Counted from the first letter of the stretch, positions 54,373 to 62,641 are shown. The stretch is 64,000 bases of DNA from Nocardia ignorata NBRC 108230 (GCF_001612905.1 NZ_BDBI01000005.1:372001-436000), one strand, 5' to 3'. Program-made: numbers and translations. Notes: generated by a model from the letters alone, not told the origin.

Positions 54373-54816
54373 ATGACGAACGCACTGACCGACCTGGACC
54401 AGATCAACGCCGAGCTGATGAGCGGGAGCGCCCGCAATCCGTTCGGCCGCGAGGTCAAGCCCGGCGATGGAGTGAGCGGCGAAATCATCGCCGTCATCCG
54501 CCGCCACCGCCACAACAGCCAGGGGCAGCCCCTCTATTGGATCAACCGTCGACCCACGGTCGCGCAGGCCGGCGACCCGGTGATCGACTCGCAGCTCATC
54601 CTCGAAACGGACGCCCGCGACGACGACCAAGACGACGGGCTGCGGGCCGTGACCATGGACCGCGACGTTCAGCGTGCCATCCGGGTCGGCCTGCGCCGAG
54701 CCCGTGCCAACGGTGTCGCGATCGGTGGTCGCCTCGAGGGCCTGCTGTACGTCGGCCCCGCCGAGGGCGGCAATGGTCGTATCTACGACATCGGCAGCTA
54801 CACGCCACCTGCGTAG
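54373..54816 (+). CDS. Hypothetical element protein, possibly OB-fold (147 aa)
   Basis: This 147-residue protein is preceded by GAAGGAGCG. A strand pattern P-F-G-R-E-V-K-P-G-D-G-V-S-G-E-I-I-A-V and later I-G-G-R-L-E-G-L-L-Y-V-G suggests a small beta barrel, as in single-strand DNA-binding OB folds, but no aromatic binding pattern is certain. It stands alone after the transfer operon and is followed by a hairpin terminator. Function unknown. Confidence 0.6.
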   Translation: MTNALTDLDQINAELMSGSARNPFGREVKPGDGVSGEIIAVIRRHRHNSQGQPLYWINRRPTVAQAGDPVIDSQLILETDARDDDQDDGLRAVTMDRDVQRAIRVGLRRARANGVAIGGRLEGLLYVGPAEGGNGRIYDIGSYTPPA

Positions 54817-54834
54817 ACGGCGCCGCACACACCA

Positions 54835-54870
54835 GGAGCCCCTGGCCCGAGATTCCGGGTCAGGGGCTCC
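54835..54870 (+). terminator. Terminator after the last element transfer gene
   Basis: A 15-bp stem, GGAGCCCCTGGCCCG (54835-54849) with CGGGTCAGGGGCTCC (54856-54870) and one G-T pair, 6-nt loop, 19 bp after the stop of 54373-54816. No T-tract. Confidence 0.75.
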
Positions 54871-55149
54871 GTCATGTCCGGCTGTTCGATGTGCAGCGAT
54901 CGGTACCGCGGTTGTTCCCCAACTGTTCCCCTGGCCCTTCCTCCGAAGGCATTCCGAGTCCGGACGGTGGGTTGCTCAAGGGTGGCCGAAGGCCATCGGC
55001 GAAGCCGACGCGACGAAGGAGCGCCCTTGAACTGCCCGCCGTCCGGACTCACACTGACACGCCGAGGAAGGGCGAGCTCATCGTGGCTTCAGCCGTCCGG
55101 TAGTCGATCTTGGTGGCGATCGAGGGCGCGAAAACCGCGCGACTTTCCA

Positions 55150-55186
55150 GCGAAAACCGAGCACCGGTGCGGTGCTAGGTTTTCGC
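55150..55186. repeat. 16-bp inverted repeat with GCGAAAACC ends
   Basis: GCGAAAACCGAGCACC (55150-55165) and GGTGCTAGGTTTTCGC (55171-55186) pair at 15 of 16 positions around GGTGC. The next palindrome starts 2 bp later. Further GCGAAAACC copies are at 55128-55136 and 56031-56039, so these may be iterons. Confidence 0.8.
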
Positions 55187-55187
55187 A

Positions 55188-55376
55188 CTCTCAACCACCA
55201 TCCCATCCATCCCGTGAGCTGGGCGTAAGGGCGGGATTTCTGCTCACTCCCCACCCCCACCCAGTTCGACATCTCATCACCCACTTCGTGGTCAACGAGA
55301 TGTCGAACTGGGTGGGGGTGGGGAGCAATCAGAAATCAAAGAACAAAGAAGGGATGGATGGGATGGTGGTTGAGAG
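55188..55376. repeat. 189-bp interrupted palindrome
   Basis: Outer arms 55188-55213 and 55351-55376 are perfect 26-bp complements (left begins CTCTCAACCACCATCCC). Inner arms 55247-55275 and 55297-55325 are perfect 29-bp complements (left ends CAGTTCGACATCTC). Between them the arms are diverged but keep GATTTCTG in register. The 21-nt centre has a small CCAC-TTC-GTGG hairpin. Perfect arms with a diverged middle suggest selection on the paired parts. Possible origin of replication or transfer. Confidence 0.85.
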
Positions 55377-55630
55377 AAAAGAAGTGGTCGGGTTGGGAGT
55401 ACATCGGTGGGTTTGCGAGTGGGTTGCTTTGGTAGTCGGTGGCGGTGGTGGCGTCAGGTGCGCGTGGCTGCGGTTTAAAGCCGCGGGTGTCGTAGTTGGT
55501 GTAGTGGCGTAGCGCGTATCCGGTCGGGTGCGCGGTGTCGCGGTTCGGTTGCGGCACAGGCTGGTTTGGTGCGCGGCGCGTTTAGGTGGGGGTATCGCGA
55601 CCTGCGGTCGCGCGTTCCATCGCGGGGCAT

Positions 55631-55791
55631 GGTGTTCGTCCCTCTCGGCGTGGCCTGATCTGAGGGCTATCACCTCACCGCCCTCCAGCAAGGGCGCCTG
55701 CGGCGTCGCTGCGCGATGGCTGCGCCACCCTTGCTTCCGGTCGGTGAGGTGATCGAGTCGCCCTCAGGCCACACCGAGAGGGACGAACACC
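55631..55791. repeat. 161-bp interrupted palindrome
   Basis: The 50-nt arms 55631-55680 and 55742-55791 pair over an outer block beginning GGTGTTCGTCCCTCTCGG (one mismatch in ~27) and an inner ATCACCTCACCG block; the bases between are diverged. Closer in, AGCAAGGGCGC (55687-55697) and GCGCCACCCTTGCT (55722-55735) also nearly pair. It has the same architecture as the palindrome at 55188-55376 but unrelated sequence. Confidence 0.8.
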
Positions 55792-56099
55792 ACACAGATC
55801 AGCCATCGCTCAGGATCGAAGATCGCGCCGGGGGCGCGGAAGAGCATCCGCTCGCCGCGGGGGCAGGCCGCCCAAAAGGGTGGGCTGGTCAGCGCCTATT
55901 TGTTGGTCTGCCGCAACTCAGAAGCGCCCTCGGGCAGGAGTCTGATAGAGCTCAGCAACTTTTTGGCATGCAGTTGGTGAATTATGAGCTACGCGGAGAA
56001 TTCGCGGCCAAAAGTGCGCACATTGCTGTAGCGAAAACCGCAGGTAGTCAACATGATTCGACCGTACTCTGCGTTCAGTGCCAGTGAAGTACCGTTGCC

Positions 56100-57530
56100 T
56101 CACGGTGCTTGTTCGGAAGCATTCCAGTCGATACGGACATACTGGGGTTTGAAGCCTGGGCCGCCGCGTGCAGGGAGGATCGTTACGCGGACGTCGAGTG
56201 CTTGCAGCACGGCGATTCTCTGGGTGATGGTGAGTGCGTCCCAGACTTTGCGTGTGTCGCCTGCTGTGATCTGTGAAACGAGTGCGCTGTCCAACCCCGC
56301 TGTGGCCCGACTTGCATCTGCCTCGGCGGCAGCGAGTTCGGGCTTCAGCTTCGCTGAGATTCGTGCAAGCTGCTTGGCGTCAATCTCACCGTCGGCGAAT
56401 GCGTCTGCTGCGCTGTCCAGCCGAGCCCGAATCGCATCCACTCGCGCGCGCGCATCGCGACCAGCGGAGTCTTCGCTGTTGACGAATAGGTCTCGCGCAT
56501 CTTCGCGTGCCAGACGACCGCAGACCACTGACGCGACAAATTCGTCTACCCACTCGACACGGCGGCCGACACAGCCCCGAGGTGTGTCACAGCAGTACAA
56601 AACATGTGGTCCGCCACGGTTCACAACCCGAAGAACGTGCCCGCACTTTCCGCAACGGCCAATTCCGAAGCTGAGCAGGTGTCGGCGTGCGCCGCCCTTG
56701 GTCGTCACCCGAGTCGGGTCGGTAATCAGTGCGGTCACCCGATCGTGGGTATCGCGATCAATAATCGCGGGCCATGCTGCCGGATACTCCTGCCCGCGGT
56801 GCGTACGAATTGCGATGTTCATTTTGCGCAGAGCCAGCTTGCGCACGGTCGATGACAGCCATTGACCGTCGCCCCGAGGGGTCGGTATCTTCGCGGCGTT
56901 CAGCTCCCGAACGATGTGATTCACCGACAGCCCGGCCAGCAGGTCAGCCACAATTCCGCGCACAACGGCAGCGGCGACGGGATCTTCGATGTCCTCCCAG
57001 CTGAGTACGTTGCCCGCAGAATCGCGTTGATAGACCCGCTTCCAGCCGTAGGCAGGTGCTCCGTTCGTCCGGCCCTCCTCGGCGCGTTGTTTCGCAGCGC
57101 GCGCGATTCGTTCGCTCTTGATCTCGGACTCCGCTGAGTCGAACTCGCCGAGAATGCCCGCATACATGCGCCCCGCCGCCGAAGTCAGATCGATGTCGGA
57201 ACCCTTGACCAGTGCGATGCCGACCCGGGCCTTAGAGAGGACGTCGATCGCATGCGCTCGCTCTTTGCGATTGCGCCACAGTCTGGCCAGCCCGTACGCC
57301 ACGATGAAGTCGAACTCGCCGCGCGCCGCAGCATCGAGCATCGCCTCGTAATTGCGGCGGTGCTTCCCACTCAGCGCTGAAACATCGTTGTCCACGTAGG
57401 TGGCAACGACCTCCCAGCCACGAGCTTTCGCCAGCTGCTCGGAGTCCTCTCGTTGACGAGCAACACCTCGCTCCGTGTTCCGGGGATCTTCCGAGATGCG
57501 GCAGTAGATCACGGCTTTGATGATGGCCAT
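56100..57530 (-). CDS. Large serine recombinase (integrase) of the element
   Basis: This 476-residue recombinase has an N-terminal resolvase-type catalytic domain with Y-C-R-I-S and nucleophile Ser13, then conserved Arg residues in G-L-A-R-L-W-R-N and S-E-R-I-A-R. A recombinase domain (~155-260) with G-A-P-A-Y-G-W and a zinc ribbon (~288-320: C-G-K-C, Y-C-C, R-G-C) with a coiled coil (~350-410) follow. This is the usual layout of phiC31/Bxb1-type integrases. Its start is 32 bp from the right junction, so attachment site and promoter overlap. It likely integrates into the metallo-beta-lactamase-fold gene. Confidence 0.95.
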   Translation of the reverse strand: MAIIKAVIYCRISEDPRNTERGVARQREDSEQLAKARGWEVVATYVDNDVSALSGKHRRNYEAMLDAAARGEFDFIVAYGLARLWRNRKERAHAIDVLSKARVGIALVKGSDIDLTSAAGRMYAGILGEFDSAESEIKSERIARAAKQRAEEGRTNGAPAYGWKRVYQRDSAGNVLSWEDIEDPVAAAVVRGIVADLLAGLSVNHIVRELNAAKIPTPRGDGQWLSSTVRKLALRKMNIAIRTHRGQEYPAAWPAIIDRDTHDRVTALITDPTRVTTKGGARRHLLSFGIGRCGKCGHVLRVVNRGGPHVLYCCDTPRGCVGRRVEWVDEFVASVVCGRLAREDARDLFVNSEDSAGRDARARVDAIRARLDSAADAFADGEIDAKQLARISAKLKPELAAAEADASRATAGLDSALVSQITAGDTRKVWDALTITQRIAVLQALDVRVTILPARGGPGFKPQYVRIDWNASEQAP

Positions 57531-57561
57531 GACTTATGTTATCCGCTGTGGACCGCAGGGT

Positions 57562-57569
57562 TTCCCCGG
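57562..57569. other. attR core of the element
   Basis: TTCCCCGG, identical to 41669-41676 and in the same reading frame of the target gene. The sequence to the right is host, to the left element. Confidence 0.7.
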
Positions 57570-57744
57570 CGGCGTGGGCAAAACGCACAACCCCGAGGAT
57601 TTCGACTCCCTGTTCGCCGATGTGACAACCAAGCTGTTCGACCGCTACCCGGACGACACCGTCGTCTACCCAGGTCACGGCGACGACACCACCCTCGGCG
57701 CGGAGCGACCCCAACTGCCCGACTGGCGTGCCCGCGGCTGGTAG
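57562..57744 (+). pseudogene. Displaced original 3' end of the metallo-beta-lactamase-fold gene
   Basis: Codes for F-P-G-G-V-G-K-T ... Y-P-G-H-G-D-D-T ... R-A-R-G-W followed by TAG, the GC-rich native counterpart of the AT-richer element-encoded end at 41669-41851. About 39 of the last 57 residues are identical between the two. It has no start of its own: the frame continues leftward only into element DNA just ahead of the recombinase start. It is a stranded fragment that would be rejoined to 41174-41676 on excision. Confidence 0.9.
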
Positions 57745-57844
57745 TCCGAGGCCGACCGGGCACGGCGCGTCGTTCACCGGACCGGAATTCAGTAGTGACC
57801 GCTGAGCCGACGACCGGTCGGTGCCACCTGGCAGACTGAGCAAG

Positions 57845-58537
57845 GTGAAATCGGGTTCTTCGCGCACGACCGTGCCCGCTCCGGATGCCCGGCACCGGCG
57901 CGGCTTGCTCTCGACGGTCTCGATCTGGATCACCAGGCTGGTCGCCGGCGCGATCGTGATGGGCTTGGTGCTGGTCGGTGGGACGGCGTTCCGGGTGTGG
58001 CAGGTCGCGCGGATCGACGACCACACCCCGGCCGACGCGATCGTGGTGCTCGGCGCCGCCCAGTATTCGGGGACGCCGTCGTCGGTCTTCGAAGCGAGGC
58101 TGTACCAGGCGTGGCGGCTCTACGAGACGGGTGTGGCGCCCCTGGTGATCACCGTCGGCGGCAAGCAGGAGGGCGACCTCTACACCGAAGCCGCCTCGGG
58201 CAAGCAATATCTCCAGGACAAGGGTGTGCCGAGTGCCGACATCCTCGCCGTCGAAACGGGATCCGACACCCTGCGCAGCGTCGAGGCCGTCGCCGCCGCC
58301 ATGCACGAGAGCGGGTTGTCATCGGCCGTACTCGTGAGCGACCCGTGGCATTCACTGCGAACCAGGACGATGGCGCGAGACGCCGGTCTGCACGCCTGGA
58401 CCGCACCCACCCGCACCGGGCCGGCCGTCTACACGAGGGAGTCGCAATTCCACGGTATCGCCCGCGAAACCGGTGCGCTGCTGTGGTACCAGCTCACTCA
58501 TTTCTCGGCAGATTTCCCTTACGAGGCGGGACAGTGA
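57845..58537 (+). CDS. YdcF/DUF218 family protein
   Basis: This 230-residue protein has one N-terminal transmembrane helix (~25-45) and an extracytoplasmic DUF218 domain: [16 protein letters not shown] near its start, [13 protein letters not shown] and [12 protein letters not shown]. Relatives act on the envelope, for example SanA/YdcF types; the substrate is unknown. GTG 57845 is taken as start, GTG 57821 is possible. It ends 1 nt before the dgt start, so the two are likely coupled. Confidence 0.85.
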   Translation: MKSGSSRTTVPAPDARHRRGLLSTVSIWITRLVAGAIVMGLVLVGGTAFRVWQVARIDDHTPADAIVVLGAAQYSGTPSSVFEARLYQAWRLYETGVAPLVITVGGKQEGDLYTEAASGKQYLQDKGVPSADILAVETGSDTLRSVEAVAAAMHESGLSSAVLVSDPWHSLRTRTMARDAGLHAWTAPTRTGPAVYTRESQFHGIARETGALLWYQLTHFSADFPYEAGQ

Positions 58538-58538
58538 G

Positions 58539-59792
58539 ATGACCGATACCTACACCCCGCACGACCGCGAACGCATGGTCACCGAGCCGGGCAAAACCGC
58601 CTGGCCGGGTGCGGCGGGCAAGGGCCACCGCAGCGAATTCTCCCGGGACCGGGCGCGCGTGCTGCACTCGGCCGCGCTGCGTCGACTCGCCGACAAAACC
58701 CAGGTCATGGGCCCGCGCGAAGGCGACACCCCGCGTACCCGGCTCACCCATTCGCTCGAGGTCGCCCAGATCGGGCGCAGCATCGCCGACGGCATCGGCG
58801 CCGACCCCGACCTCGCCGATCTGGCCGGCCTCGCCCACGACATCGGCCACCCGCCCTACGGCCACAACGGCGAACGCGCCCTCGACGAATTCGCCGATGC
58901 CTACGGCGGTTTCGAGGGCAACGCCCAGAACCTGCGGATCCTCACCCGCCTCGAGCCCAAGGTCGTCGACGCCGACGGCGAGAGCGCCGGACTCAACCTC
59001 ACCCGCGCCGCCCTCGACGCCACGCTCAAATACCCGTGGGGCAGAAGCGGTTCCGGCACCAAGTTCGGCGCCTACGTCGACGATCTGGAGCGCCTGGCGT
59101 GGGTGCGCAAGGACGCTCCCGAGCGCAAGCAGAGCCTGGAATGCCAGATCATGGACTGGTCCGACGATGTGGCGTACTCCGTGCACGATGTGGAAGACGG
59201 CGTGATCGTCGGCCGCATCGATCTGCGTGCCCTCGCCGACCCCGCCGAACAGGCGGCCCTGGCCGAACAGGGCCACGGCGAACACCCCGACCAGTCGATC
59301 GATGCCCTGGCCGCCGCCGCGCAACGCCTGTCCGAGCTCGACGTGGTCGCCGAGGCGGCGGGCTACGACGGCACCTTCGCCGCGTCGGTCGCCCTGAAAC
59401 GGCTCACCAGCGAACTGGTCGGGCGCTTCGCCACCGCCGCCATCGTCGCCACCCAGGAGCACGCCGGGCCGGGCCCGCTGATGCGCTACGAGGCCGACCT
59501 GATCGTGCCGCCGGTGGTCGCGGCCGAGGTGGCCGTGCTCAAGACGGTCGCGCTGCGGTACGTGCGCTCCGATCGTGGGCACCTGGCCAGGCAGCAGACC
59601 CAGCGCGAACGCGTCCAGGCCGTCGCGGACCGCCTGCTCACCACCGCTCCGGCCCACCTCGACGACCAGATGCTGCCCTGGTGGAACGCCGCCACCGACG
59701 ACACCGCCCGGGTGCGCGTGGTGATCGACCAGATCGCCTCCTATACCGAAAGCCGCTTCGAGCGGGTCGCGACCGCGCTGGACTGCCGCTGA
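58539..59792 (+). CDS. dgt: Deoxyguanosinetriphosphate triphosphohydrolase-like protein
   Basis: This 417-residue HD-domain dNTPase removes triphosphate from dNTPs and tunes the dNTP pool. The metal motif is H-S-L-E-V-A with [15 protein letters not shown] near residue 105, and [10 protein letters not shown] later. The order dgt then dnaG is conserved in mycobacteria and suggests a link with replication. ATG 58539 begins right after the YdcF-type gene stops. Confidence 0.94.
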   Translation: MTDTYTPHDRERMVTEPGKTAWPGAAGKGHRSEFSRDRARVLHSAALRRLADKTQVMGPREGDTPRTRLTHSLEVAQIGRSIADGIGADPDLADLAGLAHDIGHPPYGHNGERALDEFADAYGGFEGNAQNLRILTRLEPKVVDADGESAGLNLTRAALDATLKYPWGRSGSGTKFGAYVDDLERLAWVRKDAPERKQSLECQIMDWSDDVAYSVHDVEDGVIVGRIDLRALADPAEQAALAEQGHGEHPDQSIDALAAAAQRLSELDVVAEAAGYDGTFAASVALKRLTSELVGRFATAAIVATQEHAGPGPLMRYEADLIVPPVVAAEVAVLKTVALRYVRSDRGHLARQQTQRERVQAVADRLLTTAPAHLDDQMLPWWNAATDDTARVRVVIDQIASYTESRFERVATALDCR

Positions 59793-59815
59793 CCTGGACC
59801 CACTAGACTTGCCGC

Positions 59816-61756
59816 GTGGCCGGACGAATCCCAGATCGCGATATCGCGGCGATCCGTGAACGTGTCCGGATCGAAGACGTTGTCGGAGAGTACGTGGCGC
59901 TCAAACGCGCCGGTGCCGACTCGATCAAAGGCCTGTGCCCCTTCCACGACGAGAAGTCCCCGTCGTTCCATGTGCGGCCCAATCACGGCCTGTTCCACTG
60001 CTTCGGCTGTGGCGAGGGCGGTGACGTCTACAAGTTCCTGCAGCAGATCGAGCACATCGGTTTCGTCGAGGCCGTCGAGCAGATGGCCGACCGCATCAGC
60101 TACCAGATCAACTACGAGGGCGGCGGCACCTCGGTGCAGCGCGACCGGGGCACCCGCTCGCGGCTGGTCGCCGCGAACGCCGCCGCGCAGGAGTTCTACG
60201 CGGCGCGTCTGTACGAACCCGAGGCCGAGGCCGCCCGCAAGTACCTGACCGACCGAAACTTCGACCAGGCCGTCTGGCAGCAGTTCGGCTGCGGTTACGC
60301 GCCCGCGGGCTGGGACACCCTCACCAAACACCTGCAGCGCCTGGGTTTCGAATTCAAGGAACTGGAAGCCGCCGGACTGTCCAAGCAGGGCAAACGCGGC
60401 CCGATCGACCGCTTCCACCGCAGGCTGCTGTGGCCCATCCGCAACCTCGGTGGTGAGGTGATCGGGTTCGGCGCCCGCAAGATCTTCGACGACGACACCA
60501 TGCCCGGCAAGTACGTGAATACGCCGGAAACGTTGCTGTACAAGAAGTCCCAGGTGCTGTTCGGCCTCGACCACGCCAAGCGTGAGATCGCCAAGGGGCA
60601 TCAGGCCGTCGTCGTCGAGGGGTACACCGACGTGATGGCCATGCACCTGGCCGGGGTGAAGACGGCTGTCGCCTCCTGCGGAACGGCCTTCGGTGAAGAA
60701 CACCTGCAGGTGCTGCGCAGGCTGCTGATGGACGACAACTTCTGGCGCGGCGAGATCATCTACACCTTCGACGGTGACGCGGCGGGCCAGGCGGCCGCGC
60801 TGAAGGCCTTCAGCGGCGACCAGCGGCTGGCCGGGCAGACCTACATCGCGGTGGCGCCCGACGGGCAGGATCCGTGCGAGCTGCGTCAGCGTTCGGGCGA
60901 CTCCGCCGTGCGCGACCTCGTCGCCCGCCGAACCCCGCTCTACGAGTTCGTGATTCGCGGCGTGCTCGCCGAATACAACCTCGACACGGTCGAAGGACAG
61001 GTCGAGGCGCGACGGCGCGCGGTTCCGGTGGTCGCCCAGATCAAGGACAACGCGACCCGCAAGGGCTATGCGACGAAGCTGGCCGGCTGGCTCGGCGTGG
61101 ACGACATCCAGTCCCTGGTGCGCCAGGTCGGTGACGAAGCCCGCAAGCACTTCCGCGGCGGCGCGGCGCCCGCCGACGACAAGGGTGGCCGACGAGGTGC
61201 CGTCGCGCCACGGCCCGTCGCGCCCGCCCGCGGCAACGGCGACTCGGCCCGACCCGATCCCCGCGAACCGACGTTGCTCGCCCAGCGCCAAAGCCTGTGC
61301 GCGGCCCTGCAATACCCGGGGATCGCGGGCCCGGCCTTCGACGACGTCGAGGCCGACGCGTTCATCCACCCCGCCTACGTGATGGTCCGGTTGATGATCG
61401 CGAAAGCCGGCGGCACCGCATCGGGTCTCACCGGCGCCGAGTGGGTCGCGGCAGTAGCCGATCAGAGCGAGGACCTGCTCATCCGGGCCCTCGTCTCGGA
61501 GCTGGCCAACGAACAACTGCCCGTTCGCACCCAGGAGGACGTGCCGCGGCTCATCTCCGGGGTGCTCGCCCGGGTGCAGGAGATCTGGGTGGGCCGCCAG
61601 ATCGCCGAGCTGAAGTCACGCCTGCAGCGCATGTCGGCGTCCGATCAGCCCGACGGCTACATGGAGCTGTTCGGCGACCTGGTGGCCCTCGAGGCGTACC
61701 GCAAGGACCTCGGACAGCGGGCCATGGGCAACGACCCCAACGTCACCGGCGTCTAA
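59816..61756 (+). CDS. dnaG: DNA primase DnaG
   Basis: This 646-residue enzyme makes RNA primers for replication. The N-terminal CHC2 zinc finger has C-P-F-H-D-E-K-S-P-S-F near residue 41 and C-F-G-C near residue 62. The TOPRIM core has V-V-V-E-G-Y-T-D-V near residue 265 and F-D-G-D-A-A-G near residue 320. A basic Pro/Gly linker precedes the DnaB-binding C-terminal domain. GTG start. It follows dgt by 23 bp. Confidence 0.97.
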   Translation: MAGRIPDRDIAAIRERVRIEDVVGEYVALKRAGADSIKGLCPFHDEKSPSFHVRPNHGLFHCFGCGEGGDVYKFLQQIEHIGFVEAVEQMADRISYQINYEGGGTSVQRDRGTRSRLVAANAAAQEFYAARLYEPEAEAARKYLTDRNFDQAVWQQFGCGYAPAGWDTLTKHLQRLGFEFKELEAAGLSKQGKRGPIDRFHRRLLWPIRNLGGEVIGFGARKIFDDDTMPGKYVNTPETLLYKKSQVLFGLDHAKREIAKGHQAVVVEGYTDVMAMHLAGVKTAVASCGTAFGEEHLQVLRRLLMDDNFWRGEIIYTFDGDAAGQAAALKAFSGDQRLAGQTYIAVAPDGQDPCELRQRSGDSAVRDLVARRTPLYEFVIRGVLAEYNLDTVEGQVEARRRAVPVVAQIKDNATRKGYATKLAGWLGVDDIQSLVRQVGDEARKHFRGGAAPADDKGGRRGAVAPRPVAPARGNGDSARPDPREPTLLAQRQSLCAALQYPGIAGPAFDDVEADAFIHPAYVMVRLMIAKAGGTASGLTGAEWVAAVADQSEDLLIRALVSELANEQLPVRTQEDVPRLISGVLARVQEIWVGRQIAELKSRLQRMSASDQPDGYMELFGDLVALEAYRKDLGQRAMGNDPNVTGV

Positions 61757-62004
61757 CGCCCCCGGCGCAGCTGGTTGTGCGGCACCATCACCGTGGTCCG
61801 CTCGTCGAGCGGCTCCATCGGCTCCAGCTTCGGCTGAGTGCTCAACTTGTCCGACAGCTTCTGCCTGCCCACCGACACCAGCTTCTTCGTCACGGGGCTA
61901 CCCGTCACCGCCCGTGTCGCCGCACTGATCTGCTCATAGCGCGCCCGCCCGGCCTTCGTGCCGAGCACATACCCGGCCGCCACGCCGATGATCAACCGCA
62001 GCAT
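61753..62004 (-). CDS. Small membrane-anchored protein (83 aa)
   Basis: This 83-residue protein begins with M-L-R-L-I-I-G-V-A-A-G-Y-V-L-G-T-K-A-G-R-A-R-Y-E, a YtxH-like short membrane helix with a following basic amphipathic helix, and a soluble tail. Such genes are common next to dnaG in mycolic-acid bacteria. GGAG lies shortly upstream. Convergent with dnaG, overlapping its stop by 4 nt. Function unknown. Confidence 0.75.
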   Translation of the reverse strand: MLRLIIGVAAGYVLGTKAGRARYEQISAATRAVTGSPVTKKLVSVGRQKLSDKLSTQPKLEPMEPLDERTTVMVPHNQLRRGR

Positions 62005-62201
62005 CTCCTGGAGCTCCTCCCACGTCTGTGTGCGCGCCCCATCCTGCCCGACTCACCCCACCCCTGTCGATCCACCCCACCCACCCAACCGCCCCACATG
62101 TCCGCAGGTAGCGGCCCGATTTGGGAACCCACGACCCCATACGCTAAAGTTTCATCTCGTTCAGCCAGCCAAGCTGACCCGAGCCCAACAGCTCAGGATA
62201 T

Positions 62202-62274
62202 TCCCCTATAGCTCAATTGGCAGAGCAGCCGACTGTTAATCGGCAGGTTTCTGGTTCGAGTCCAGATGGGGGAG
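62202..62274 (+). tRNA. tRNA-Asn (anticodon GTT)
   Basis: A 73-nt cloverleaf: acceptor TCCCCTA (62202-62208) pairs with TGGGGGA (62267-62273, one T-G pair); D-stem GCTC/GAGC; anticodon stem GCCGA/TCGGC with loop CTGTTAA, anticodon at 62235-62237; T-stem TCTGG/CCAGA. Discriminator G; CCA is not encoded. A T-rich terminator follows. Confidence 0.97.
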
Positions 62275-62280
62275 CAGTGA

Positions 62281-62312
62281 AGCCCTCTACCGCAGCGGTA
62301 GGGGGCTTTTTT
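62281..62312 (+). terminator. Rho-independent terminator after tRNA-Asn
   Basis: AGCCCTCTACCGC (62281-62293) pairs with GCGGTAGGGGGCT (62295-62307; one mismatch; the apex must open to form the loop), followed by TTTTT. It is 6 nt past the tRNA. Confidence 0.9.
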
Positions 62313-62342
62313 GTTGCAGCACAATGCGTATCGTGCCGAAAA

Positions 62343-62357
62343 CCTGTACGGTACAGG
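62343..62357. promoter_or_regulatory. Operator of the YefM-YoeB module
   Basis: CCTGTACGGTACAGG is a perfect palindrome (7+1+7) 26 bp before the antitoxin ATG; a half-site, CGTACA, follows at 62363-62368. YefM-type antitoxins bind TGTACA-containing palindromes to repress their own operon. Confidence 0.75.
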
Positions 62358-62383
62358 TATCCCGTACAAGGATTGGGAATCTC

Positions 62384-62641
62384 ATGACAGATACCGTCTC
62401 TGCGAGCGAAGCACGGAACAAGCTGTTCCCGCTCATCGAAGAGGTCAACAACGACCGCACCGCCATTCACATCACCAGCAAAAAGGGCAACGCCGTCCTG
62501 CTGAGTGAAGAGGAATTCAACTCGATGCAGGAAACTCTGTACCTGCTGCGTTCGCCTGCCAACGCGGCGAGGTTGGCGCAGGGCATCGCACAGGCGGAGT
62601 CCGGTGATGTGGTCGAGTTCCAGCCTGAAGGAGACCGATGA
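62384..62641 (+). CDS. yefM: Antitoxin YefM (Phd/YefM family)
   Basis: This 85-residue antitoxin has an N-terminal DNA-binding fold ([18 protein letters not shown] and [13 protein letters not shown]) and a C-terminal toxin-binding tail (E-F-Q-P-E-G-D). The ATG at 62384 follows GGGAAT; longer frames upstream cross the operator. Overlaps the toxin start by 4 nt. Confidence 0.95.
   Translation: MTDTVSASEARNKLFPLIEEVNNDRTAIHITSKKGNAVLLSEEEFNSMQETLYLLRSPANAARLAQGIAQAESGDVVEFQPEGDR

Larger units (their letters stand above)
54871..56099. other. Non-coding region of the element with large palindromes
   Basis: About 1.2 kb without a convincing gene. Open frames here lack ribosome-binding sites, are low in complexity or cross the palindromes. 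It contains GCGAAAACC repeats (55128, 55150, inverted 55178-55186, 56031), a 37-bp hairpin, a 189-bp interrupted palindrome and a 161-bp interrupted palindrome. It lies between the transfer genes and the recombinase, a usual place for an origin of transfer or replication. Confidence 0.65.
41669..57569. mobile_element. Integrated conjugative-type element (~15.9 kb) with large serine recombinase
   Basis: Both ends lie in one metallo-beta-lactamase-fold gene: host 5' part to 41676, host 3' part from 57562. The recombinase at 56100-57530 is adjacent to the right end. Contents, left to right: replacement 3' end of the target gene, HEPN-like and methyltransferase-like cargo, GntR regulator, HTH excisionase-like gene, replication-relaxation-like gene, TraG/VirD4-like ATPase, DUF2637-like protein, several unknowns, and two large palindromes. 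This resembles actinobacterial integrative conjugative elements. I see no clear replication initiator, primase or relaxase, so how it replicates and transfers is open. Confidence 0.88.

Noticed and set aside
54874..55512. 212-codon plus-strand frame over the 189-bp palindrome
   Set aside because: The translation is low-complexity (runs of V/G/S), crosses both palindrome arms and has no start context; treated as non-coding.
55128..55791. CRISPR array in the repeat-rich non-coding region
   Set aside because: The repeats are a few inverted pairs of different sequence, with no regular direct-repeat/spacer pattern and no cas genes.
55716..56087. 123-codon plus-strand frame before the recombinase
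   Set aside because: It begins inside the second palindrome, has no ribosome-binding site and no domain-like pattern.
62202..62274. tRNA-Asn as the attachment site of the large element
   Set aside because: The element's junctions are in the metallo-beta-lactamase-fold gene more than 4 kb away, and serine recombinases usually use protein-coding sites.
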